A stretch of 64,000 nucleotides of DNA from Belliella buryatensis (lineage in GTDB: Bacteria; Bacteroidota; Bacteroidia; Cytophagales; Cyclobacteriaceae), in contig NZ_FZOK01000003.1 in assembly GCF_900188245.1 (NCBI RefSeq), positions 1-64,000 of the forward strand, in the 5' to 3' direction. Shown one piece after another: positions 35,997-43,905 of the stretch; the stretch's first letter is position 1; every line of letters starts with the position of its first letter. The notes under the pieces were generated by a model. The model was not told where the DNA came from. It saw only the letters and a program-made list of their open reading frames with translations, and searched no databases. A program made the translations under genes and the position numbers.

Positions 35997-37709
35997 ATGT
36001 CCAAATCCAGAATGAAGTTGATGATTGTATTGATGTCCCTAGCAAGCTTTGGCTTACTAGGGTTCCAGTTCTATTGGATCAGCAATGCTTTACGGATCAA
36101 CGAAGAGCGATTTGAGCAGAACGTCTACCAATCTCTCACCGCTACAGTAGCCCATATAGAAAAAGGAGAGACCAGTGACATTTTTTTAAATTACCTCGCC
36201 AAAGACACTACCTTACAACAATCACTTTTTGAACCCATTGAACCCATTGAGATTCAAGTCAGACAAAGACCTGTGAATAGAAGAAGACCATCCGTGACTG
36301 ATTCCGTGATGCAATTCCCCATTCCACAATTCAGCCAACGATTCCAAAGAATCATAGAAGCCTCTGGTTTTGACATCAATGTTCTTGCAGATTTAGACAA
36401 TTTCCTCAACAAGCTAACTGCAGAAATGGCATCGACCATTTTCACACCTGATGAATTACAAGTACTACTTCAGGAAAGGGAAAGACAATATGCATATCTC
36501 GATCAAATAGAACTATCATACAGAGGTAGATTCAATGCCCGAAGAGATGTAGAAGTAGAGAGGGAATACAATATTCCCCCAGAAGACTTGGAAAAAATCA
36601 GAAGAGCCAACGAGAAAATCGAATTGATGAATAGGGCTTGGGAAGAACTTCTCGAAGGTCAAAAAGACATCTTGAGCCGAATGGACACCAGTTTTGTAAG
36701 GCAATTTTTGGCCAATGTCCTCAGCGAAAGAGGTATCAATCAGAAATTTGATCTTGCAGTCATCAATGACAAAGGCAGTCTGATTCCAATCACTCCTGTA
36801 TCTGATGCATTGAAACTAATCCGTGATGGACAACAAGCCCGACTTTTCCCTAGTGATATCGTAGGCAAAGAAAATTACCTCTCCATCTATTTTCCCAGTA
36901 AAAAACTCTTTGTTATTCAACAAGTATGGCTTCCTGTCTTGAGCTCCATGATATTCATAGCAATCATCATCATCTGCTTCATCTACGCCATCAAGGTCAT
37001 CATCAGACAAAAAAATCTGTCCGAAATCAAAAATGATTTCATCAATAACATGACGCATGAGTTCAAAACACCCATCGCTACTGTCAGTCTAGCTGTAGAG
37101 GCACTCCAAGATCAAGAACTCGCCAATCAAGATGCTTTCAGAAATCGTTACCTCAGCATCATCAAAGACGAGAACAAAAGACTTGGATCTCAGGTGGAAA
37201 AAGTACTGCAATCCGCAGCATTAGATAAGAAGGATTTCAAACTCAAACTAGAACCAGTCGACTTTAAAGAATTAATCTCAACTGCCAAGAAGCAAGTCGA
37301 ATTGCAGGTGGAAAATAAAGGAGGTACTATCAGTTTAAATCCCAAACTAAAAGACTCAATGATCACTGCTGATAGGTTCCACCTTTCTCACATGGTCAAC
37401 AACCTCCTTGACAATGCCATCAAATACTCACAAGCCAAGCCTATCATCAAGATACAGGCTTGGGATGATCAAGACCATGTCTACATATCCATTGAAGACA
37501 ATGGAATAGGCATGTCTAAAGAGGCTGTGAAGAAAATTTTCGATAAATTCTACCGTGTACCTACGGGAAACCTACACGATGTCAAAGGTTTTGGACTTGG
37601 ACTTTCCTATGTCAAAACCATGCTGGAAGCGCATCGTGGCGAAATTCAAGTAAGCAGCGAACCAGGAAAAGGAAGTATATTTACTCTCAAACTACCCAAA
37701 AAACAATGA
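35997..37709 (+). CDS. sensor histidine kinase (RprX-like)
   Basis: A 570-residue membrane kinase. TM1 is about residues 8-28, then a long periplasmic sensor region with coiled-coil-like Arg/Glu-rich helices (about 150-230), TM2 about 313-335, and a cytosolic HisKA domain with phospho-acceptor His354 in NNMTHEFKTPI. The HATPase domain has N, G1 and G2 boxes: NLLDNAIKYS, DNGIGM and GFGLGLSYV. The stop overlaps the next start by four bases, giving a kinase-regulator operon as for Bacteroides RprX/RprY. The signal sensed is unknown. Confidence 0.94.
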   Translation: MSKSRMKLMIVLMSLASFGLLGFQFYWISNALRINEERFEQNVYQSLTATVAHIEKGETSDIFLNYLAKDTTLQQSLFEPIEPIEIQVRQRPVNRRRPSVTDSVMQFPIPQFSQRFQRIIEASGFDINVLADLDNFLNKLTAEMASTIFTPDELQVLLQERERQYAYLDQIELSYRGRFNARRDVEVEREYNIPPEDLEKIRRANEKIELMNRAWEELLEGQKDILSRMDTSFVRQFLANVLSERGINQKFDLAVINDKGSLIPITPVSDALKLIRDGQQARLFPSDIVGKENYLSIYFPSKKLFVIQQVWLPVLSSMIFIAIIIICFIYAIKVIIRQKNLSEIKNDFINNMTHEFKTPIATVSLAVEALQDQELANQDAFRNRYLSIIKDENKRLGSQVEKVLQSAALDKKDFKLKLEPVDFKELISTAKKQVELQVENKGGTISLNPKLKDSMITADRFHLSHMVNNLLDNAIKYSQAKPIIKIQAWDDQDHVYISIEDNGIGMSKEAVKKIFDKFYRVPTGNLHDVKGFGLGLSYVKTMLEAHRGEIQVSSEPGKGSIFTLKLPKKQ

Positions 37710-38398
37710 GCAAGCCAAGACTTTTGATCGTAGAAGATGATCCTAACTTAGGGGATATCCTCAATGAATACCTTACTATGAAAGGTTACGAGACCACACT
37801 GTGCCGAGATGGAGATGAAGGTTGGTCTAAGTTCAAAAAGGATAAATTCAACCTTTGCATCCTTGATATCATGATGCCAAAAAAAGATGGCTTTACACTG
37901 GGCAAAGAGATCAAAAAGGTACAGGAAGACCTACCCATCATCTACCTTTCAGCCAAAAACCTGAAGGAAGATGTCATCGAAGGGTTGAAAATCGGTGCGG
38001 ATGATTACATCACCAAACCTTTTAGCATGGAAGAACTGCTACTCCGAATTGCCGCAATTCTCAAAAGAACACAAAAGAGCGAAATGCACGAAGGACTAAA
38101 AATACTCAAGTTTGGAGACTTTACACTGCACTATGACGAGCAACAGCTCGAAAGCCCTAGTGGCAAACATAAGCTGACCTCCAAAGAAAATGAATTACTC
38201 CGACTGCTTGCTTCAGAAGTCAATAAACTGGTCAACCGAAGCCATGCACTCAAGCAAATCTGGGGAGATGACAGCTACTTCAATGCTAGAAGTATGGATG
38301 TTTATCTAAGCAAAATCCGAAAACTCCTCAAAGAAGATCCCAAAGTACAAATCATCACCATCCATGGCGAAGGTTTCAAAATGGTCGTCAGTGAATAA
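37706..38398 (+). CDS. OmpR-family response regulator (RprY-like)
   Basis: A 230-residue regulator partnering the kinase it overlaps. The receiver domain has Asp11/Asp12 for Mg2+, phospho-acceptor Asp54 in CILDIMMPKKDG and the Lys in YITKPF. The C-terminal winged helix (about 130-228) contains LTSKENELLRLL and NARSMDVYLSKIRKLL, the OmpR/PhoB recognition region. It binds DNA as a dimer when phosphorylated; targets are unknown. A strong bidirectional terminator follows. Confidence 0.95.
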   Translation: MSKPRLLIVEDDPNLGDILNEYLTMKGYETTLCRDGDEGWSKFKKDKFNLCILDIMMPKKDGFTLGKEIKKVQEDLPIIYLSAKNLKEDVIEGLKIGADDYITKPFSMEELLLRIAAILKRTQKSEMHEGLKILKFGDFTLHYDEQQLESPSGKHKLTSKENELLRLLASEVNKLVNRSHALKQIWGDDSYFNARSMDVYLSKIRKLLKEDPKVQIITIHGEGFKMVVSE

Positions 38399-38421
38399 GA
38401 TTTTACAGAGATAGAAGGTTT

Positions 38422-38452
38422 AAAAAAAGGAGGGGACTTCCCCTCCTTTTTT
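38422..38452. terminator. bidirectional terminator
   Basis: GGAGGGGA (38429-38436) and TCCCCTCC (38439-38446) make a GC-rich stem flanked by seven A and six T, so it stops transcription from both the response regulator (plus) and the TonB receptor (minus), whose genes converge here. Confidence 0.8.
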
Positions 38453-38479
38453 AGATTCTTCAACTAAGAATAAGCGCTG

Positions 38480-40879
38480 CTAGAATCTTACCTTCACACC
38501 AGCAAGGAAATTGGTTCCTGCCATTGGATAGTAAAAGTTCTCAGTAACCAATTGTCTCCCTGTCTCTCCTTCTCCCGGCAAGAAGTACGAGAAGGTATAG
38601 CCATTGGGCTCATAGAGTTGATTAAAAATATTGTATACCATCAAGGTAAACTCAAGGTTATTTACAAACCTTGGTCTCATAGCATAATTCAACCGCAGGT
38701 CAGTTGTCCAGAAGGCATCTAGCTTTCTATTTTCATTCATGGTGTTATCCATATACTGACTACCTACGTACTTGTTCAATAGACTCAACTCAAGGTTTTT
38801 GAAAGGTCTATAATCCAAAATCGCTGATCCCACTACATTTGGAGAGAAAGCAATATCTGTATTAGTATAGGTAATCTCTTCTTGGAAAAATACTGCTGCC
38901 GAGTAATCATCCAAATATTCAGTAAATTCAGCAATCTTATTCCTACTGATCGCCAAGTTACCTCCTAAGCTAAACTTCGAAGAAAGCTGATATGCACCAT
39001 CTAGCTCTATCCCTGCTCGATAAGAATCTGCTACATTGTCCCTTACATAAGCCCCAACATCATTCAATTGTCCAGTCAGCACCAACTGATTGTTGTACTT
39101 CATATAATAAAGATTAGCATTGTAAGTATACCTACTTTTATTGACCTTGATACCAGCTTCAATATTCTGTAAGTTTTCAGCTTGCGGGGCTCTATCTACA
39201 ATTGGAGAGTCAGTAAAATCTCTTCTTACTGGTTCACGATTAGCCACCGCATAGGAAGCATACCAAGATTTACCTGTACTAGTCTGATATGTCAATCCAA
39301 ATTTAGGGTTGAAGAAATTGTAACTTACCTGTCCACTGATATCACGCAGATCATTATTGATTCCATCAAATCGATAATCTATTCCTCGATATTGCAAATC
39401 TCCAAAAAGGAATAATCCTTCAATAGCCTCATAGGTACCTTTCAGGTAAATATTCCTGTCATCTTTTACCGCGACATTGTCATAATACGTGTCTCTGATA
39501 TTTACATCATTGGCAAACTGCATCCAGATGAGCTCTCCAAAGTGATCCCCATCATAACGATTGGCTCCTCCGCCCAAGACCACATCCCACTTGGCATCAT
39601 CAGAGATATAATTGAAAGAGAATACCCCTCCATAAAAATCATTGTCCAACCATCTTCTACGAATGATGTCCATTCTAGCAATCGAAGTCTCACCAATGAC
39701 TACCGGAGAAAGACTATAATTACTCAAACGATCATTTGGTCTAAACTGCTCGTAGTAACCCCGGCCATAGGTATAATGCAAGGCAGCATTAGCCTTCCAG
39801 TTAGGACTCAATGCTCCAGTATAGATCAATTGGTAATGATCCTGCTGGTAATTGTCAGTTTGATTATCGTATGTGTATCGATTGAAAGTCCTGTTTGTGG
39901 CTAGCAAGGCCTCTGGGACACCTTCCCAGGCCTGATAAGTTTGCTCTGCTCCAGAGAAAATATTCACCTTCACTACATGCTTGTCACCATAGTATCCTCC
40001 ACTGACAAAATAAGACCTCAAATCAGAAAACGCCCGATCAATATAGCCATCAGAGGTGATTTGTGATAGCCTAGCATCAAATGCCCAACGATCATTGATC
40101 AAGCCCGTACCTGCCTTGACAGTATGCCTTCTGGTATTGAAAGAACCAAATGAATTATCTACCTCTCCGTAAGCTTCATCTTGACGTGTATCTGTTTGGA
40201 TATTGATGCTCGCACCAAAGGTGGCTGCCCCATTAGTAGACGTTCCCACACCTCGTTGTATCTGCATATTGTCTACCGAAGAGGCAAAATCAGGCATATT
40301 CACCCAGAAAACCCCATGCGACTCTGCGTCATTGAGCGGAATACCATTCACGGTGACATTGATCCTCGTCTGATCAGATCCTCTGATGCGAAGTCCAGTA
40401 TAGCCTACCCCAGCGCCAGCATCTGAAAAACTCACCACAGAAGGTGTGTAGTTCAGGAGCATAGGAATATCCTGACCCAAGTTAAGCTTGGCAATATCCT
40501 CCTTTTTGATGTTTTGAAATGTGGTCGGCGTCACATCTGTAGCTCTTGTCCCATAGACGATAAACTCCTCCGTGAAAATACTACTTTGATCCAAGCTCAA
40601 CTCCAAGACCTCGTTCAAAGGCACATTGATGGAGTTTTTCAAGGTCTCGTAACCCAAGAAAGAAACCCTGAGCACATAAGACCCTGAAGGGATATTTCTA
40701 ATTTCAAACTTCCCCGAAAGGTCTACTGTCGCACCACGGCCAGTTCCTTCCAATACTACATTGGCACCTACTAAGTGTTCACCTGTTTGGGAATCCTTGA
40801 CAGAGCCACTGATTCTGTTCTGTGCCACCGCCACAAAACTCATTAGCAAGATCGCTAATGATAATCCATACTTTTTCAT
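38480..40879 (-). CDS. TonB-dependent receptor, probably for thiamine
   Basis: A 799-residue outer membrane transporter. Signal peptide about residues 1-19; a carboxypeptidase-regulatory-like domain (ISGSVKDSQTGEHLVGANVV, about 22-95); a plug domain with TPTTFQNIKKEDIAKLNLGQDIPMLLNYTPSV and LRIRGSDQTRINVTVNGIPLND; then a beta-barrel ending FLAGVKVRF. No SusD partner follows. A TPP riboswitch sits about 170 bp upstream on the same strand, so the receptor is expected to be repressed by thiamine pyrophosphate and to import thiamine or a precursor, as known for OMR1-type receptors in Bacteroidota. A stem at 40895-40908 covers the RBS area. Confidence 0.9.
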   Translation of the reverse strand: MKKYGLSLAILLMSFVAVAQNRISGSVKDSQTGEHLVGANVVLEGTGRGATVDLSGKFEIRNIPSGSYVLRVSFLGYETLKNSINVPLNEVLELSLDQSSIFTEEFIVYGTRATDVTPTTFQNIKKEDIAKLNLGQDIPMLLNYTPSVVSFSDAGAGVGYTGLRIRGSDQTRINVTVNGIPLNDAESHGVFWVNMPDFASSVDNMQIQRGVGTSTNGAATFGASINIQTDTRQDEAYGEVDNSFGSFNTRRHTVKAGTGLINDRWAFDARLSQITSDGYIDRAFSDLRSYFVSGGYYGDKHVVKVNIFSGAEQTYQAWEGVPEALLATNRTFNRYTYDNQTDNYQQDHYQLIYTGALSPNWKANAALHYTYGRGYYEQFRPNDRLSNYSLSPVVIGETSIARMDIIRRRWLDNDFYGGVFSFNYISDDAKWDVVLGGGANRYDGDHFGELIWMQFANDVNIRDTYYDNVAVKDDRNIYLKGTYEAIEGLFLFGDLQYRGIDYRFDGINNDLRDISGQVSYNFFNPKFGLTYQTSTGKSWYASYAVANREPVRRDFTDSPIVDRAPQAENLQNIEAGIKVNKSRYTYNANLYYMKYNNQLVLTGQLNDVGAYVRDNVADSYRAGIELDGAYQLSSKFSLGGNLAISRNKIAEFTEYLDDYSAAVFFQEEITYTNTDIAFSPNVVGSAILDYRPFKNLELSLLNKYVGSQYMDNTMNENRKLDAFWTTDLRLNYAMRPRFVNNLEFTLMVYNIFNQLYEPNGYTFSYFLPGEGETGRQLVTENFYYPMAGTNFLAGVKVRF

Positions 40880-40894
40880 GTTATTTACTGCTTG

Positions 40895-40908
40895 TCCGCA
40901 TCTGCGGA
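40895..40908 (-). promoter_or_regulatory. hairpin next to the receptor RBS
   Basis: TCCGCA-TC-TGCGGA can fold into a six-pair hairpin with a minimal loop, 15 bases upstream of the receptor ATG and within the riboswitch leader. It could hide the RBS, as the expression platform of the riboswitch; the alternative pairing was not worked out. Confidence 0.35.
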
Positions 40909-41049
40909 TGGTTAAACATCAGAAAACCAAGGGGATGATTTTCTTTGATTTGTTTACCCTATTCCCATTTCCAAATATCAAATTCGCTTGCATGCAATAC
41001 CGATAAACTCGGTGGACTCATCCTTTTGAAATTAATGACTTTGGTAATG

Positions 41050-41135
41050 GTTACTCATTTCCCTTCGCCGGCACTACCCGGATCAGGTATTGTGGGTATG
41101 ATCTCAGCCCGTTTTGTTAAGGCACCCCTCATGAT
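41050..41135 (-). ncRNA. TPP (thiamine) riboswitch
   Basis: The minus strand carries the THI-box core in order: GGGTGCC (41121-41127), GGCTGAGAT (41101-41109), ACCTGATC (41081-41088), GGGTAGTGCC and GCGAAGGGAA (41059-41068). These are the invariant parts of the TPP aptamer, which binds thiamine pyrophosphate with its pyrimidine and pyrophosphate arms. It sits in the 5' leader of the TonB receptor; control is probably at translation initiation. Confidence 0.93.
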
Positions 41136-41314
41136 CTTGCGTGCAAATGTAGACGATTTGAAGGATTAATGAAATTCTTGATAGAAATAAATATAATCCA
41201 GAATAAAAATCAAAGTGAAAAACCGAGCCACTCTTCCTACTCAATAGCTAGAGAAATAATACAATTCAACCGAATCTTAAAAAACATTAAATCAATTTTG
41301 ACTAAGAGGGTTTT

Positions 41315-42538
41315 ATGCCTCAAAACTATATCTTTATGAAAATGAACTTTTATACAACCATGGTAAAAACTACGTTAATTTCCTTCTCAGTCTTATTTAT
41401 CTTTCTGTTTTCGTGCGATACAAAAAACAAGGACCTAAACAACTCTAGCGCAGGGTATGAATTGATTGAAGCTGGGGAATTATACATTTCACTTGACAGC
41501 TTGACTCCTTCGAAGCCTCCTTTTGTCCAACTCATCAAAGGAACAAATCAAGAAGACAGCTTATTGACTTTTTACAATGTCTTAAATAACTCCATCTATT
41601 GGTATGACCTTGACAGGGCTGAGTATTTACCAAAAACACCCTTGGTAACTGAAGGTGAAAATGCCATACAAAGAGCCGTAGGCTACCATATCATCAACCA
41701 AGACTCCATCTTTGTCTATGATATGAATAGACAAAAACTAGTTTTGATCAATCAGCAAGGAAGGAAAATTAGTGAAAATTCTTTGATTGGTGACGAGCCT
41801 TCGTCTGATGGGAACTGGACATACAAATATCCCTTTCTATTCCCAAAAACAGTTACTGGAATGATTCGACACAAAGACGAGCTTATTTTTGCAGGTTCTT
41901 ATATCTGGGCGATTCCTGATAGAATATTGGATACATTCAAGTTCACTGTCGCCTACAACATCAAAACAGGAAACCAAAAGCACTACCATACTTATCCCAA
42001 ATCCAATTTTGGAAGTGAATTTGATTGGAATGACCCCTTTTACACTACTGTATATTATGATTGGAATCCCAAAGAAGAGAAGATGGTATATAGCTTTCCA
42101 ATCTCCAGCAGCATTTTTACTGCCTCACTACAAGAAGGGTCAATACTTCAAGAAGTAGCTAATACAAATGACTTGCAATCTGCAAAACCTCATTCAACCA
42201 AAAATCCAGCTATAGAAGAAATGCTCAGGCATTTGATCGTATCGGATATTTATCAAGGATTCAAATATGACCCATACAACAATGTCTACTACAGGGTTAG
42301 CTTGAAAGGAATCGCTGACTCTGGAGAACATACCGACCTATCTGCAAAGCCTATAGTCATCATCATCTATGATGCAAAATTCAATATCCTGACCGAAAAA
42401 CAAATCGGATTATCAGAGAACTGGAATCATATGAATATGCTGGTAACACGGGAAGGCTTATTGATAGAATATTTGGATCCAAATCCTGAGACGGAAGATT
42501 TCCTAATCTTCAAAAAGTTTCAAATGACTCAAAATTAA
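41315..42538 (+). CDS. DUF4221-like lipoprotein
   Basis: A 407-residue lipoprotein. The signal peptide is long and starts either at ATG 41315 (near AAGAGGG, a possible RBS), 41336 or 41360. It ends in a lipobox FIFLFSC. The rest is a series of beta-strands with Tyr/Trp/Asp motifs such as YDMNRQKLVLINQQGRKISE and YYRVSLKGIADSG, a pattern seen in six-bladed beta-propeller/DUF4221 proteins of Bacteroidota. It is monocistronic, with its own promoter region downstream of the riboswitch. Function unknown; an outer membrane, surface or periplasmic role is likely. Confidence 0.6.
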   Translation: MPQNYIFMKMNFYTTMVKTTLISFSVLFIFLFSCDTKNKDLNNSSAGYELIEAGELYISLDSLTPSKPPFVQLIKGTNQEDSLLTFYNVLNNSIYWYDLDRAEYLPKTPLVTEGENAIQRAVGYHIINQDSIFVYDMNRQKLVLINQQGRKISENSLIGDEPSSDGNWTYKYPFLFPKTVTGMIRHKDELIFAGSYIWAIPDRILDTFKFTVAYNIKTGNQKHYHTYPKSNFGSEFDWNDPFYTTVYYDWNPKEEKMVYSFPISSSIFTASLQEGSILQEVANTNDLQSAKPHSTKNPAIEEMLRHLIVSDIYQGFKYDPYNNVYYRVSLKGIADSGEHTDLSAKPIVIIIYDAKFNILTEKQIGLSENWNHMNMLVTREGLLIEYLDPNPETEDFLIFKKFQMTQN

Positions 42539-42640
42539 ATTGGAGGCATACGGATTTTTCGATTTCCCTCTAATTTTTCTCCGAAATCCTATGCTCCTTA
42601 ACCTTCTTTGCTAGATGAAATAATTCACTCAAAAAACAAA

Positions 42641-42670
42641 AAATCCCACTCTTTTACAAGAGCGGGATTT
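42641..42670. terminator. terminator after the OmpH gene
   Basis: AAATCCC (42641-42647) and GGGATTT (42664-42670), plus CTCTT/AAGAG inside, make a long stem. On the minus strand the tail is TTTTTTGTTTTTT, so it terminates the minus-strand envelope operon; on the plus strand it also serves the DUF4221-like gene. Confidence 0.7.
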
Positions 42671-42694
42671 CATATAATTTTAAGTTATCAGTTA

Positions 42695-43249
42695 TTATTG
42701 CTGATCTCCTGAAAGACCACCTTCTGGGATCTCAATACCCAATTTCTTCAATACCAATTCAGTAAACTTGTCATCATCTCTAGTGTACAACAAGATTGGA
42801 GAATTGCCTGCTGAATCAGAGAAAATATGGGTGTAGTTATTTTCTGCTGCTACTGCATTGATCGCATTGAACACCTTAGTCTGTACAGGCTCAAGCAATT
42901 GCTGCAATTTTCTCTGATAAGACACCTGTGCATCTTGCTCAAATTTCTGTAATTCATCTCTCAGCTTAGTCAAGTCGTTTTCTTTTGCTGCTCTCGCATC
43001 TTCAGTCATCGTAGCTGCTGCCTGCTGATAAGCTTGTACTTGTCTTTGGAAGCTTTCGCCTTTTGTCTGAATATTCATCTGAAGCTGCTGCTGATAATCT
43101 TGAATATCGGCTCCGATCTGCTCCATCTCAGGCATCAAATCCATGATCAACTCTACATTGGTATACCCAATCTTGATATCCTGGGCCTGTGCTACAAATC
43201 CCACGCAAAAGATCGCAATTGCAGAAAGGATAAATTTTGCTTTCATCAT
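42695..43249 (-). CDS. OmpH/Skp-family periplasmic chaperone, second copy
   Basis: A 184-residue periplasmic chaperone for outer membrane proteins. A signal peptide ends near residue 22 (VAQAQD); the middle is a long Gln/Glu-rich helical region (about 50-130, typical Skp tentacle helices) and the C-terminus contains the conserved LLEPVQTKVFNAINAVAAENNYTHIFS. It is the second of two tandem OmpH-like genes behind bamA; the two differ in length and charge, so they may form different oligomers. Both ATGs at the start (43249/43246) are possible. Confidence 0.92.
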   Translation of the reverse strand: MMKAKFILSAIAIFCVGFVAQAQDIKIGYTNVELIMDLMPEMEQIGADIQDYQQQLQMNIQTKGESFQRQVQAYQQAAATMTEDARAAKENDLTKLRDELQKFEQDAQVSYQRKLQQLLEPVQTKVFNAINAVAAENNYTHIFSDSAGNSPILLYTRDDDKFTELVLKKLGIEIPEGGLSGDQQ

Positions 43250-43369
43250 CTTAATTATAATTTATTTTATTTTGTTTTTTTAAATACAATACAATTCACT
43301 ACCTCGAAATACCAATACTTCTATCAATTTTCTATAGGCTATCGACAGTGGCTTGGCGTCAGTCGACCG

Positions 43370-43903
43370 TCATTTATTCTCGATCCCCAATTCTTCCAAC
43401 ACAAACTCTGAGTAATCATGCCTCGGATCCGTGTAGATCAAGCCTAAACCGGCCGCTTTGTCAAACAAACCCGCCAAACCATTTCTCTTCGCTACCCGAT
43501 CTATGGCATCATAAATCTTGGATTGCAATGGCTGCATCAGTTCAGTTTGCTTTTGGTAATACTGCCCGTTCACTCCAAAGGTTCTGTTATTGAATGCGAC
43601 AGCTTGTTTTTGCTTTTCTTCTATAGCCTGCATTCTTTCTTGGTACATTTCTTCGGTAAGCAAGACTTCTTCTGCTTTTAGGGTATTCAGCATTTCTTTG
43701 ATCTCTCGATCCAAATTTTGTGCCTCTTTTTTCCACTGACTACTCAGAGTCTCCAATTCCTGCTGAACAAGCTTATAATCAGGGTGTTTATTCAGAATAA
43801 ATTCTGTATCAATATACCCCCACTTCTGAGCAAAGGCATGATTCACGCTGGTCAACATGACCAATATGCCCGACAAAAGTAACAATTTCATGAATTTTTC
43901 CAT
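43370..43903 (-). CDS. OmpH/Skp-family periplasmic chaperone, first copy
   Basis: A 177-residue paralogue of the next gene. The signal peptide (about 1-25) is followed by WGYIDTEFILNKHPDYKLVQQELETLSSQWKKEAQNLD, a typical OmpH opening. A coiled-coil central region and LMQPLQSKIYDAIDRVAKRNGLAGLFD close it. It starts 2 bp after bamA, so it is probably translated with it. It would hold unfolded beta-barrels in the periplasm for BamA. Confidence 0.92.
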   Translation of the reverse strand: MEKFMKLLLLSGILVMLTSVNHAFAQKWGYIDTEFILNKHPDYKLVQQELETLSSQWKKEAQNLDREIKEMLNTLKAEEVLLTEEMYQERMQAIEEKQKQAVAFNNRTFGVNGQYYQKQTELMQPLQSKIYDAIDRVAKRNGLAGLFDKAAGLGLIYTDPRHDYSEFVLEELGIENK

Positions 43904-43905
43904 GA

